Source: Lytechinus pictus
Lineage: Eukaryota; Echinodermata; Echinoidea; Temnopleuroida; Toxopneustidae
NCBI RefSeq assembly: GCF_037042905.1
Contig: NC_087252.1
Coordinates: 17,439,701 to 17,503,700, forward strand
DNA length: 64,000 nt
Direction: 5' to 3'
Under the pieces are notes generated by a model. It saw only the letters and a list, made by a program, of their open reading frames with translations, searched no databases and had not been told where the DNA came from. Every line of letters begins with the position of its first letter. Within the stretch, counting starts at the first letter, position 1. Positions 1 through 11,172 of the stretch are shown piece by piece. A program made the translations under genes and the position numbers.

Positions 1-61
1 CATAACATAGAACATGTTTTTTCACACCAGAGGGAAGAAAATATTTGAAACAATGACTGAC

Positions 62-669
62 TTAAAGGACAAGTCCACCCCAACAAAAAGTTCATTTGAA
101 TGAGAAGAGAAAAATTCAACAAGCATAACACTGAAAATTTCATCAAAATCTGATGTAAAATAAGAATTTTAAGAAAGTTATGACATTTCAAAGTTTCGCT
201 GAATTTCACAAAACAGTTATATGCACATCCTGGCTGGTATGCAAATGAGGAGACTATGACGTCATCCACTCACTATTTCTTTTGTATTTTATTATATGAA
301 ATATGAAATATTCTAATTTTCTCCTAATTGTCAAGTGATAGAACGATTAATTCCTCCCTTAACACGTGGAATTAGAATTGTTTAATACTACATGTATATG
401 GTTCAGTCAAGTTGGTCCTATTGTCAAATCTGTAAAAAATGAAATATTGTATAATTCAAACAATAACAAACAAAAGAAATAGTGAGTGATGGACATCATC
501 GACTGACTCACCTACATGTAGTTGTGCATATCACTGTTTTGTGAAAAATAAGCGAAAATTCAAAATGTCATAACTTTCTTATTTTACATCCGATTTTGAT
601 TATGATGATAGTTTGACTTTATTCTATTTATTCAAATCAGCATTTTCCTGGGGTGGACTTGACATTTAA
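62..669. mobile_element. Inverted-repeat (MITE-like) element flanked by TTAA
   Basis: The left end reads TTAA then AGGACAAGTCCACCCC; the right end reads GGGGTGGACTTG, then CATTTAAT. About 200 bp of the two arms are imperfect reverse complements, including GACGTCATCCACTCACTATTTC on the left (written in part) and its complement near 475-500. There is no ORF. I recognise this as a family of short non-autonomous elements very common in echinoderm-type genomes; that recognition is from memory. It lies in the intron downstream of GPN1 exon 2. Confidence 0.7.
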
Positions 670-844
670 TTATTTTTTCATGTCCACCAGTAACACGCCT
701 TAGCTCATTCATTAAGCTTCTCACTCTCCACTTGGATGTCTATTCTCATCCCCCCCTAAAAAAACAAACTTTACAAGCCTCACTTCTTGCGTTTACAATG
801 GAGACAAAGAGAAAAGCATTTCACGACAGAATAAATATTCTTAC

Positions 845-938
845 CAATATTAGTAGGGTATCCTACTTCATGAACAGCCGGGTCTAGGTTGATGATGTAT
901 GGTGGCTCTTTATTTGCATACAAATGAGCAGTCAGGCG
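845..938 (-). CDS. GPN1: GPN-loop GTPase 1, coding exon 2
   Basis: This short exon is 94 nt, flanked on the minus strand by acceptor ATAG (939-940 in plus coordinates) and donor G|GTAAGA (GT at 844-843). It translates in phase with exon 1 as RLTAHLYAN...[14 protein letters not shown], which matches the segment directly after the P-loop in animal GPN1, where NLDPAV is highly conserved. It ends in phase 1, so the next exon should supply the rest of an Asp codon. No exon 3 (the region before the GPN loop) was found in 1-844, so the gene continues beyond the left edge. The homology is from memory of the family; splice sites and frame are seen directly. Confidence 0.88.
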
Positions 939-2490
939 CTATGTCAGAAATAAAGTGATAAACAGTAAACGTATGATTAAAATTGAAAATAATGTCATCA
1001 GAAGATATATAAACACTTTCAGTTTCACTTTTAAATATAAAGGTTCAACTTTCAAATTCGATTATAAAAAAATAAGAACGATTTTGCGTCATTGTTGTCA
1101 ATTTTTTTTTATTTTTTAGAACACATCGTTCACTTATGGGGAAAATAATGTTGGCCGGCAATATGGCTCTTGAAAGTCAGAATTTCATGTAAGGACATGC
1201 TCCCAAATAACCACGAACATCAGGCTAACCATGAAAAATCCACCTTTTTTTAACCCTTATTTCTGAGCTGTTATGTTCAGAAATAGCGAATCTGACATTT
1301 TGGATGCGAGGGGTGGTTAATGTTAGGTGAGAGAATTTTACCTTTTGTTTCAGATTTATTTTTATTTCATATCTTTATTCCTCCCTTTTCTTGCTTTCAT
1401 AATTTATTTCTTTCTCTCCTTCCTTCTTTCTTTCTTTCTTTCTTTCTTTCACAATCCTTCAATTTTTCTTTCTTCTTTCTTCCCACCCCTTCCCCCTGGC
1501 TTGGTCACATCGCTCTGCTTTCTCACCAAGACTCTGAAAAAAAATGTTTGATTTTAAAGAAAACTCACTTTTCATGCCTGCATTTAAGTATTACATGTAC
1601 ATAAATAAGTGATAATGAATAAATCATGGGTGTCTGAAACTCTGAATGTCTGCAATGATCTACATGTATATACTGTAGACTATTATGTTGACTTTGCTTG
1701 AAATTTTAGTTAAAATCGTGGAACAGAAATACAACCTTTAAAAAAGAACCCCCATGGGCTCCAAATAGCCACCACAAAATACATTAATGGTGGCTAGTTT
1801 TCAGGGGGATCTAAAGACTAAACATAGCCCTCATAAAAAGAAAAGTAAAACTTTTGGATGGCCACGATGACTGGAAACGAAAAAAGCTTCGTCCGTTACT
1901 CCCCCAAACTTGGTTATGAGAACGAATATTCGTCAGATTTAACACTTAATTATCCCAGCCCAGGATCATAAAACCACACCTCAGAGATCATTAACTTACT
2001 CATTTCAAATTTTTCTTGCTTAAAGTTAAACGAGCATTATTATCTGTTTGAAAAAGTTTATTGTTTTCTTTGCTCAAAAAGGGGACAAACAGCGATACGA
2101 AGATCGCGTTTGATGTAATGCCGATGGATATTCAATACTATACAATAAGCAAATGCCAAATCACCACACGTTGGTGACGTCGCGCCTCTTTTTGATGAAA
2201 AATACATTGACTCTAATACTAGGAGTACCAGTACAAAAGTGAATGGGGAAAAGGGGTGTCAGAAAATGGAAATACCCACTCCAGTCTGCCACTCAAGCTG
2301 TTGAGTTGCATATACATGTGCGTGTATGTAAAGGCACGATTCTATGAACAAGGTTATGATATAACCTTGTTCTCTGTTTCTACTCCCTGTGCGGTGAAAT
2401 AAGGTTGGCAATGTTTGGCTTATTTTCTTTTTCTTTGGGACAAATGCTTGATTTTTTACACTGTCAGTTTCCATTACAGCTATTCATCAT

Positions 2491-3853
2491 ATAACTTGGC
2501 TCTTAGGAAAATTTGATTCTTTAAAGTATGTTTTCTTAATTAAAAATAGAGATTGAAAAATTACAATTGTCTTGCCATATTACTTTCCACAAAAATATGC
2601 CCAAAATAAAAGTTTTTGAACGCTCTGAATACAAAAATTACTCCAAAGTTAATAATGAAAAATAAATTGCAACTGTATGCAAATTAGTATTTTTGATCAC
2701 AACAGTGATATTTAAATGATTTTTTAAATTGTTTGCTGTGTGTAGCATTGGCATACCATAGTCCATGTAGATTTCCCACAGGCAGGATGGTAATTACCTT
2801 GAGCGAAGTTTGTGCAGGCTCCACTGCACTTCACTACCGCTACACTATGCTCCACCTACCCGAACGTCGAGACCGTGAACTTGATCTGATATTCGGAGTG
2901 ACAAAGGTGGGATTTTATGGGGGGAAAATATAAAATTCATGCAACATCACAATCTTTAAAAAAAAATTAAAACTAATATTCTTACTTTACACAAAGTTTC
3001 GCTTTTTTTCCATGCTTCTATCAGTCTCAAAATTGGTGATTTAGAGCCAACATGAAGTTCCTCACACATATAAATAATTCGCTGCCGATTTCAAAACATC
3101 GCATGCGTAAGTGTCCGAGCTCATATCGGACCCGGTACCTCCCGCTTATCGCATCCGCATGCGATGTTTTGAAATCGGCAGCGAATTATTTTATATGTGT
3201 GAGGAACTTCATATTGGTTCTAAATCACCAATTTTGAGACTGATAGAAGCATGGAAAAGTGAAACTTTGTGTAAAGTAAGAATATTAGTTTTAATTGTTT
3301 TTAAAGATCGTGATGTTGCATGAATTTTATATTTCCCCCCCCCCATAAAATCCCACCTTTGTCACTCGGAATATCAGATTGAGTTCACGGTCTCGAAGTT
3401 CGGGTAGGTGGAGCATAGTGTAGCGGTAGTGAAGTGGAGTGGAGCCTGCACGAACTTCGCTCCAGGTAGATGGTAATGAACCCTTGGCCTTGACTGAGTG
3501 ATGTAATCGTAAACACTTGTTCACTGCAACCATCCTGCCTGTGGTGAATCTACAGGGAGGACTTTGGTATGCCAATGCTGTACATAGCACACACTTTAAA
3601 ATCATTAAAATATCACTTTTGTGACCAAAATTACTAATTTCCATACAGTTGCAACTTATTTTTATTGGTAACATGGGAATAATTTTTGTATTCACCAGAG
3701 CGCTCAAAAACTTGAATTTTGGGCATATTTTTGTGTACACCCTCTATTGGTGGAAAATAATATGGCAAGAAAATTTTTATTTTTCAATCTCTATTTTTAA
3801 TTAAGAAAAAATAATTTAAACTAAGAATCAAATTTACATAAGACCCAAGTTAT
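2491..3853. repeat. 1.36-kb fold-back element (giant hairpin)
   Basis: Arms 2491-3107 and 3156-3853 are reverse complements around a 48-bp loop. Both outer ends read TATAACTTGG and its complement; the inner arms meet at CGCATGCG. The right arm keeps about 65 bp (near 3467-3530) that the left arm has lost. Similar translated strings (ALAY-SP-CRF-TGRMV, HYRYTMLHLPE) appear on opposite strands purely because of the inversion. It lies inside GPN1 intron 1. Confidence 0.85.
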
Positions 3854-3926
3854 ACACAGTGACAAATTGTGTACAACGGATAGCTGAGCGTGAACGTAGC
3901 AGACGTGTTCATTTTTGCTTATTAAA

Positions 3927-4178
3927 TGACGTCATCCAGCCACTGCCGAGATCCAATTTATGAAAATGAAAATATAGTAATAGTAATTAGTATAAAGCAT
4001 GCGCAGTGCAAGCCTTCCATTTCCCCAGAAAGTATTCCACGAAAACAAGTCTGCAATTCTCTATCACCTCGTACCAAAATCGACCTAGAATTTCACTGTC
4101 CTATATTATATATGAATTATGAAAGGTATTCTCGGAGGATCTATTTTCTCACCGATACCGCACAGGTAAGCAAATTTC
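3927..4178. repeat. Direct repeat, copy 1 (splice-donor-like end)
   Basis: This is about 80-85% identical to 4862-5097 in the same orientation. Both start at GACGTCATCCAG, share CCTCGTACCAAAATCGACC, and end at CAC(A/G)GGTAAGCAAA, a good plus-strand splice donor after an open frame ending YERYS-RI-FLTDT. Either a duplicated non-coding repeat or a decayed duplicated 5' exon. Confidence 0.6.
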
Positions 4179-4861
4179 GATTACTTATTGCTTTTCCGTC
4201 AGAATCTTACGAATTAGCGTCGATATGGCATCGTGTTCGTCGGAATTTGTAGAGTCTATCGCAACGTGCACAAAGTCAATTGGCTTCCCGGTTTCAGAGC
4301 GTCGCGTGAATATGCATGAAATTGCAGAGTTTCGATAATCTGATCGATACCGGAGCGATCCGATCACGAACCAAGACCATTCCCCGCGTACACAACGTGA
4401 CCGGATATCGTTATCGCTATCGATACTTCCGCACGCAGTCCGAAGGAATTATTTTGGCGACCACGTGGTCATGACGTGATCTGCGCGATTGACCAATCAG
4501 CGGTCTCCGAATCGCTGTGCGGAGATGATCTATTCGTTGTACACAGTCTATGGATAATTGTTCCTCGTGTAATACGTAGGGCTGGGACTAAAACCCGGGT
4601 ACCCGGATCCCGCCCGGAAGCTTCGGGTACCCGGGTAGAAAAATCAATACCCGATACCCGAAAATTGCTCACCAGTATAACGTACATGTATTTGATTTGT
4701 ATTGCGTAGTGTAAGACATGATTGTAACTCATCACAAAAGTACACAAGTCTCATTTTGAATCTCACCAATAACCCTCGAAATATCCATAAATATACAAGT
4801 TTTTCAAGTGATGATGATGTGACAGATCGTTCAATCGTCGCCATGTTTCTATTGCAGCGCA

Positions 4862-5097
4862 GTGACGTCATCCAGTCACTGCGACGCAAGCAAATTTATG
4901 AATGAAAATATAGTAAGCATGCGCATTGCAAGCCTCCCGTGCCCCACGCAATATTCCATCGAAAGAAGTCTGCAATACTCTGTCACCTCGTACCAAAATC
5001 GACCTAGAATTCCACTTTCCTATATTTTATATGAATTATGAAAGGTATTCTCAGAGGATCTGTTTTCTCACTGATACCACACGGGTAAGCAAAATCT
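4862..5097. repeat. Direct repeat, copy 2
   Basis: Second copy of the 3927-4178 segment, separated from it by about 0.7 kb of unrelated, CpG-richer sequence. It ends with the same GGTAAGCAAA motif, 30-odd bases before the terminus of the minus-strand Gag-like fragment. Confidence 0.6.
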
Positions 5098-5127
5098 CAG
5101 TTTGTGTGCTCACCAAATGCACATGAT

Positions 5128-5490
5128 GCTGCCAATACACGACAATAGTCGAGTGCAATATTCATCGACTGTCTCATCATCACTTTGAACTGCTTGTCGA
5201 AATGCATGTCTCTCGAATACCACATTCTTCCAGGGCTCAAAATATTTGGTCAGAGCCTTCAGCGTTGTCTCATACTTAGGCTCATCCTCATCTACCAGTG
5301 TCTCATACAACTCTTGAACATCTGGTCCAGCACAATGTAGTAGAAGAGCCCTCTTCTGACCATCTGCTGAGACTCCTGATGCTGCAAGGTAGTACTCAAA
5401 TGTCCGCCTCCATTTTGGCCAGGCAATCCCTGCTCTAGCCGAACGAACATCAAAGGGTGCTGGCTGTGAAAGGTCCACGCGTCGAGCCAC
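5128..5490 (-). pseudogene. Retrotransposon Gag-like N-terminal fragment
   Basis: A minus-strand frame of about 120 codons opens with ATG at 5490. It has the look of the Ty3/gypsy-type Gag found in many invertebrate genomes: an N-terminal DLSQPAPFD, a WPKWRRTFEYYL segment, LLLHCAGPDVQE, and a C-terminal ERHAFRQ...VDEYCTRL. The family match is from memory. The frame stops shortly after the YCTRL motif, with no zinc knuckle, protease, RT or LTR nearby, so it is a truncated relic in GPN1 intron 1. Confidence 0.65.
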
Positions 5491-5637
5491 ATCCTCTGCC
5501 TTTTCAGGTTTTTTTTATCCTCGTCGCCAATTTTGTGTATGCGTATTCTGACTCTAATACACACTTGAACTCATACTCGGTCTCGATTTCTACTCATGTT
5601 CTAGGCATGTCTGCTTGTCTGCTTCACCCACGATACG

Positions 5638-6862
5638 GACGCTTGCATCGCGTAACGTTGGAGAAGAACAATAGAAAACAAGATGGCGGCGTAAACATCG
5701 GGCAAGTCTCTTCCGTCTATTCATGATATTTTCCTCATTTTTTTTGATGAATTCTTGTCTAGAAATAAAATCCATAGCGTAGAGATGTCGGAAATGAAGT
5801 TGTTAGTTGTATCCCAAGTACATGATTTAGGGCTAGATCTTTTAGAAAGAAAGTAGAAATCTCGGGGGCGAAAGTTTCAGGTTTTTTGGTGGTACACACA
5901 AAAGTATAGGAAGGAAGACCTGGCTTCGTATGAGAGTAACCTTACGTTAGTAAATGATTTTTACTCTCTAGAAGCCTCCTGGCTACGACCCCCCCACTCA
6001 CACGTATTGCGAGGTTAGTATTAGTATTACTAACCTCGCACCACGTCCACGAACCGCGTTTGGCAGTGGATTTCTAACTAGTGGGTAGCGCGTGCTGGGA
6101 TCTCACTTCTTGGGTCCACAACACACGACTTCTATGGCTTGAATTTTCTGTGCGCGGCGGCATGTAATGAACCCTTGGGTAGCCAGGCGGCTTCTAGAGA
6201 GTAAAAATCATTTACTAACGTAAGGTCACTCTCATGAAGCCAGGCCTTCTATCCCATAGACCCACACAATGGAAGCCAAAACCTGAAACTTTCACCCCCG
6301 AGATTTCTACTTTCTTTCTAAAAGATCTAGCCCTAAATCATGTACATGGGATAAAACTTCATTTCCGACATTTCTACGCTCTCGTTGTTATTTTTGAACA
6401 AGAATTTATCAAAACAATGAGAGAAATATTGTGTAAAGACGGAAGAGACTTGCCCGATGTTTACGCCGCCATCTTGTTTTCTATAGTATTGTTCTTCCCC
6501 AACGTTACCCGATGCACGCGTCTGTAACGTTGGCGAAGAACAATAGGAAACAAGATGGCGGCGTAAACATCGGGCAAGTCTCTTCCGTCTTTACACAATA
6601 TTTCTCTCATTTTTTTGATGAATTCTTGTTCAAAAATAACAACGAGAGCGTAGAAATGTCGGAAATGAAGTTTTATCCCTACATGATTTAGGGCTAGATC
6701 TTTTAGAAAGAAAGTAGAAATTTCGGGGGCGAAAGTTTCAGGTTTTTTGGTGGTACACGCAAAAGTATATGACGGAAGCCCTGGCTTCGTATGAGAGTGA
6801 CCTTACGTTAGTAAATGATTTTTACTCTCTAGAAGCCGCCTGGCTACCCTTGGCCTGGGTGC
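5638..6862. repeat. Three-copy inverted repeat with ATGGCGGC motif
   Basis: A 340-350-bp sequence occurs forward (5638-5990), inverted (6178-6520) and forward again (6524-6862). Each copy contains AACAAGATGGCGGCGTAAAC at one end and TCTAGAAGCC(G/T)CCTGGCTA at the other. Copies 2 and 3 abut head to head with almost no spacer, forming a near-perfect palindrome. The 5991-6177 interval contains a further 12-bp-stem hairpin (GCGAGGTTAGTA and its complement, 6011-6040). The cluster ends about 100 bp from the GPN1 exon 1 splice donor. Confidence 0.85.
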
Positions 6863-6959
6863 GACCCCCCATCCTACAGTACAATTCAATTGTATACTCA
6901 ACACAATAATCAATATGTGGGGCATGGGCTAAGCATGGACGCATTTTTTTTTTATTTAC

Positions 6960-7127
6960 CTGAACGAAAGTCGTTTTACCAGAGCCTGCCATCCCTAATA
7001 CGATTAAACATGGTGGTTTGGTGTCAGTGTTGTGCAATCCCCCAGCAGAAGCACCTCCATTCTCACCGTCTTCGCTGCTAACTCTGTCACTCTCACGAGG
7101 TTCAGAAATACCCATGGGCGTCGCCAT
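6960..7127 (-). CDS. GPN1: GPN-loop GTPase 1, coding exon 1
   Basis: The exon encodes 56 residues from ATG at 7127. After an acidic, Gly/Ser-rich N-terminal tail it carries the Walker A/P-loop GMAGSGKT at residues about 45-52, preceded by LIVL and followed by TFVQ, as in animal GPN1. The frame continues into intron sequence (lysine-rich, no homology), so I end the exon at the donor CAG|GTAAAT, whose GT lies at 6959-6958; this leaves phase 0. GPN1 (XAB1/RPAP4) is a mostly cytoplasmic GTPase that works with GPN3 in RNA polymerase II assembly and nuclear import (family knowledge). The start codon sits in AAAATGGCG, a YY1-like context common at housekeeping starts. The next exon is about 6 kb downstream on the same strand. 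Confidence 0.9.
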
Positions 7128-7584
7128 TTTGGCTTATCAAGATAATGCGCATACGCGGCTGCTGCTGATCATGATTGGGGTTGGTTAAGTTGGTTACGTT
7201 GGTTGGTTCGTTGGTTGGTGGTTCGGTTGGTTGTTGGTTGGTATATTGGTTGGTTGGTTAATTGGTTGGTTGGTTGGTTAGAACAGTTTGTATTCTTAGA
7301 TGGTGTTAAGTCTTATATATGCAGTCAATTACATGTGTCAGAGTGCAAGGTTCACCTTATTTCTCATATGATTTCCTTCATGACGCATACATGTAGGCCT
7401 ATACATGTATTTCTTCTGAAAAGAACCCCTGCAATTTATTGTTGCACTAGCTGACTGTCAATACAGAATTGATTTCTGTTAACGAATGGATCATTGCTAA
7501 CATAATGAAGCTTGAACGTATACGTGCCACCCTGATGTTCAGATAATAATCTTATTATATGTTCTGCATCTCTATAATTAGGAA
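7128..7584. other. GPN1 upstream region with GGTT microsatellite
   Basis: This region lies upstream of the GPN1 start on the minus strand, so it should hold its promoter and 5' UTR. I see no TATA box. Between about 7178 and 7280 there is a GGTT/TTGG simple repeat that generates a spurious Trp/Val-rich frame. The rest shows no gene. Confidence 0.6.
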
Positions 7585-8040
7585 AAATTGACCAGATGCC
7601 GAGATCTCAGATCTTGTCATCATCTACATCCTGTGGGAGAGATGACAATATCTCATCATATATCTACATCCTGTGGGAGAGATGATATGAGTTGACATTT
7701 GACAAGATCTTGGATCTCGTCGTGTCTACATGTGGGAGAGATGGTCAGATGACTGAGATCTTGGATTCGTCATGTCTACATTAATGAGTTGTGGAGATGA
7801 TGATCAGATGACAAGGTCTTGGATCCATGATCTGCACTGCATGGATCATGATGTAGACATGCATGACGAGATCCAGGATATTGTCATCTGATCATCGATC
7901 TCAAACGGCATGTATAGATATGACGAGATCCAAGATATCTTGTCATCTGATCATCTCCCATATTGGATAAAGACATGAGATCGAGATCTATTAATTGTCA
8001 TCTCATCATCTTTTTGAAGGATTGTAGACATGACGGGATG
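7585..8040. repeat. Degenerate AGATCTTGG/TCATCT repeat with inverted halves
   Basis: Irregular 40-60-bp units built from CAGATGAC, GAGATCTTGGAT, GTCATGTCTACAT and TGTGGGAGAGATGA run forward to about 7820, then reappear reverse-complemented (GACGAGATCCAGGAT, TGTCATCTGATCATC) to about 8040. The block could fold into a long imperfect hairpin. No coding potential. Confidence 0.6.
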
Positions 8041-8299
8041 ATTATCTGAACAAAATCAGGCTTAATTTCCTTGAATCATTTGTTAAAACAAACTACATGT
8101 TATTCAGCAACACTCTAGCAACATTGCCAGCTAATATTACAACTAAGGCATGCGGTTCAGATTACTGAAGTCTTGTGCAAAATTCCTTGGGGTTAAACAT
8201 TGGAAGCAGAGTTGGAATTAAGTTCACACTTCTTATTTAAGTAAACTTCTTTCCAGAAATTCAAGAGTCATTAATTCATTATTCAGAGTACATTTCCAA

Positions 8300-8530
8300 A
8301 ACGGGCCGGCTTTGCCCCCCCCCCCCCTATAGTCTGCTATGCAGACTCTGAATGGCTCGTTAGGTGGGATCTCAGCGCGAAGCTAGCCTGAAAGGGCGAG
8401 CGAAGCGAGCCATTTCAGATCTGCAGCTACAGTAGACCTAGTCTATGCAACTCCTTGAATCAGCTGTGGTTCACACACTGCAGATGTGGGTCTACATTTG
8501 TAGACTAGCCCCCCCCCCCCCCCCTCGATC
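8300..8530. repeat. Poly-C bounded repeat
   Basis: Two runs of 14 or more C (near 8317-8330 and 8511-8524) flank a segment with short palindromes such as GTCTGCTATGCAGAC and GTCTACATTTGTAGAC, and with GGGCGAGCGAAGCGAGCC, which resembles the GCGAGCGCGAAGCGCGAGC motif of the repeats at 30.6-31.1 kb. Probably a short non-autonomous element; class unknown. Confidence 0.4.
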
Positions 8531-10430
8531 CGCCAGTGATCTCATACTGATATTTTGTTTGATGAAAACAAGTTCCTAAATTTACATGACATATTTGATT
8601 GGTTGCATTATGTATCAATTAAATAAAAGAGGAATTCCACTTGCCCTTCGATTTTAGATTAATTTAGATTTATTCATTTTCCGTTCAAAAAGCACAACAA
8701 AATAAAAGTAACAATACATAGTCAGATTTAAAGTACAATATTAATCGGAATAATGCATAAGAATTAGAAGGTATAAACAATGAGAACTATAATGCGAACT
8801 AAAGTAACTTTGACTATTAACTATATAAAAAAACAGAACGGAGGGGCTTGCCAAAAAAGCAAAGCTTGTATGTGAGGCAAGCCCCTGTCTGCCTGTAACT
8901 TAGTTTCAATACGTAAAGACAACATTACAAAACTATAGTATAAATGAGAGACGGAAGACAGTTTAAAAGGAGACTATACAAAATATCGAAGGTACCAACG
9001 AAAGAGTGACACAAATTAGAATAAATGATAATAGTAATAATAAAAAATAAATGCTCCGTTATGTGAATTGAATCTATTAGAACGTCTGGCATCCGCCAAC
9101 ATTTTGTTCAAAACAAAATGTACAAAATAATACAAAACAAATATACAATTCAAATACTATAAGCAGATAAACAAAGACAAAATAGTATTTTATCAAAAAA
9201 GAAAAACAACTTAAGTCTACTATTAAATAAATAGTAAATGCATTACATGTAAACACGATGTGTAAGAATATTACGAATATATTACTACAGAATGTTTGCA
9301 GGTTGATATCTTTAGTACTCTTGCTGACATTTTATCTTCAGAAATCACCCCTAATAGCAATTATGTTTTGGATAAAAGAACAAAACTATTCAATAAAAAA
9401 ACTTCAGTTTCAAATTTCATATGTAGATACATTTTTCGTGGCACTCCATAAATAGCTTAAAGTACAATAAAGCGTGATTTAAAGTTTATAGCAATCCATC
9501 TACAGAAAGCTGACCCAGGTTGTGTTAAACGCATCTAATATCTTACGCTCTTATGTTGCAAAACATCATACGCACAATTGTCTGAAAGTTAATAATGAGC
9601 AAGATAAATGTAAATTCTTCTTGGGGTCGGCCCTATAAAGGGTGTCATCAATGATTATAAAAATAAGTTCATAATTTAACTATAAAATCCTCGTTTCTTT
9701 TGTTGAGTCTCAATAAGAATATATGAATTTATATTTTTATGAGCATTCACTATTTTATCATGCGTACTTTGAACAGAGAGATTTTAAACGAATGCTTCCA
9801 ATGGTTTATTGGACCCTACTTAGAGTTTAAAGCTATTCTATTTGAAAAGTCACAAGAAGTTAACCCTTTTTTCAAATAATAAAAATCCATATAGGCATAA
9901 ATAAGGTTAAAGTTTCGAAGGATGCTTGTTTATCTTAATCCCATTTTCATGTTTGTAGTTTCAAAGTTGCATTTGTTCACCAGATAATTGCCTGATGCAG
10001 TCTCACATTGTGCACGTTTTCATTATTGAATTTATTACATTTTCCTTTGGTGTGATCTACGTTGCCTATAAACTCAACATATTGTTGAACATTATTTTTA
10101 TTCATTACAATTACATTTTGTCTGAACAACATCTTGGTCAGATTTACCAAGTTTCAAAATGTTTCATACTGTAGAATCCATATTCGTGTAAATTTTTATT
10201 TTTAGGGATGCTGAGTTTTCTCAAATGTAATTATACCTTTTGATTCATCATTTTGTATCATTTTGTAATGTTAAGTTCAATGGGCAAAGTAATTTGTCAG
10301 GGATAAATGAATCAGACCATTAAGATCACATCGATATTCCTTTGAACAATTCTGAAAACACTTGTCTCTTTCTTGTTACTTCCGAATGTGTCAATGCATT
10401 CTTACACATGCAGGCCCGTCAGATCAAATT
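8531..10430. other. AT-rich intergenic sequence, no gene seen
   Basis: No plausible coding exon was found. A 10-bp-stem hairpin (GGGGCTTGCC ... GGCAAGCCCC, 8843-8885) lies within an A-rich stretch that looks like the end of a dispersed retroposon, but I cannot name it. The remainder is unremarkable AT-rich sequence. Confidence 0.5.
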
Positions 10431-10431
10431 T

Positions 10432-10905
10432 TCGCATACGTTCGTAATTCCGAAGCTTCGTTATTCCGAAGGTTCGGATATTCCGAAGGTTTGTTATTCC
10501 GAAGGTTCGTATTTCTGAAGGTTCGTAATTCCGAAGGTTCGTTAGTCCGAAAACGAAATGAGGTTCGTAATACCGAAGGTTCGTTAGTCCGAAAACGAAG
10601 TGATTAAAGAACATTATTTCGTTTTCGAACTAACGAACCTCCGGAACAACGAACCCTATTTAGTTTTCGGATTAACGAACCTTCGGAACAACGAACCATA
10701 TATTTCGTTTTCGGATTAACGAACCTTCGGAACATCGAACCTTATTTCGTTTTCGGATTATCGAACCTACGGAATAATGCCACAAATGTTCGGAGTAACG
10801 AACCCTTTTACGTTTTTGGATTAACGAACATCGAGGTATAGGCAATTTACGTGTTTCAGAATTACGAACCTTCGGAATAAAGAACCTTCGGAATTACGAA
10901 GTGTA
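10432..10905. repeat. TTCCGAAGG array folded as an inverted repeat
   Basis: Units of about 18 bp, variants of GGTTCGTTATTCCGAA, run forward from 10432 to about 10606, then switch strand at about 10615 and run as TTCGGAATTACGAACC variants to 10905. Longer 40-bp higher-order units with CGAAAACGAA appear on both sides of the switch. The whole block is one imperfect hairpin. Confidence 0.75.
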
Positions 10906-10930
10906 ACCCGAATTTTAAAGTGGTATGGTT

Positions 10931-10999
10931 ATGGTAAGCTATTTGACCCATAAAGACGATAAACTATGTTTATCGTCGATGGGTCAAATGGCTTGCCAT
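10931..10999. repeat. Strong 30-bp-stem hairpin
   Basis: Arms ATGG(T/C)AAGC(T/C)ATTTGACCCAT and GACGATAAAC pair with their complements around a loop of about 4 nt. Two differences are G-U compatible and there is one small internal bulge. Size and stability are compatible with a pre-miRNA-like or MITE-core hairpin; nothing shows that it is expressed. Confidence 0.6.
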
Positions 11000-11172
11000 A
11001 TATGGTATGATTCTGGGATATTCTCGGTAAATCAAAATGTTGCGAATCTAAACGACCCTCTGTCTTAGAACAGGTACATGCTGGAGGGTAATAGACTTGT
11101 CCATTGCCTTTAATTATCACCTTCATATAGATGATGCGAGCGGTTCCCTTATATTTTGTAGAGGAGACCCTG

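Larger units (their letters stand above)
939..6959 (-). other. GPN1: GPN1 intron 1 (about 6 kb), repeat-rich
   Basis: The interval between the two GPN1 exons holds no other convincing gene. It contains a CTTT microsatellite (about 1408-1450), a 12-bp-stem perfect palindrome (2346-2372), a giant hairpin (2491-3853), a duplicated 240-bp segment, a CpG-richer patch (about 4180-4560) with a CCAAT motif near 4489 and an E-box CACGTG near 4462, an ACCCGGGTACCC simple repeat (4590-4640), a Gag-like fragment and a three-copy inverted element. It is unusual to see so many long inverted repeats in one intron of a housekeeping gene. Confidence 0.75.

Noticed and set aside
3327-3740. 137-codon minus-strand frame similar to a plus-strand frame at 2733-2933
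   Set aside because: The two frames are the two arms of one inverted repeat, not two genes.
6822-6959. Continuation of the GPN1 exon 1 frame past VQ
   Set aside because: A good splice donor precedes it, the residues do not match GPN1, and exon 2 with the expected continuation is at 845-938.
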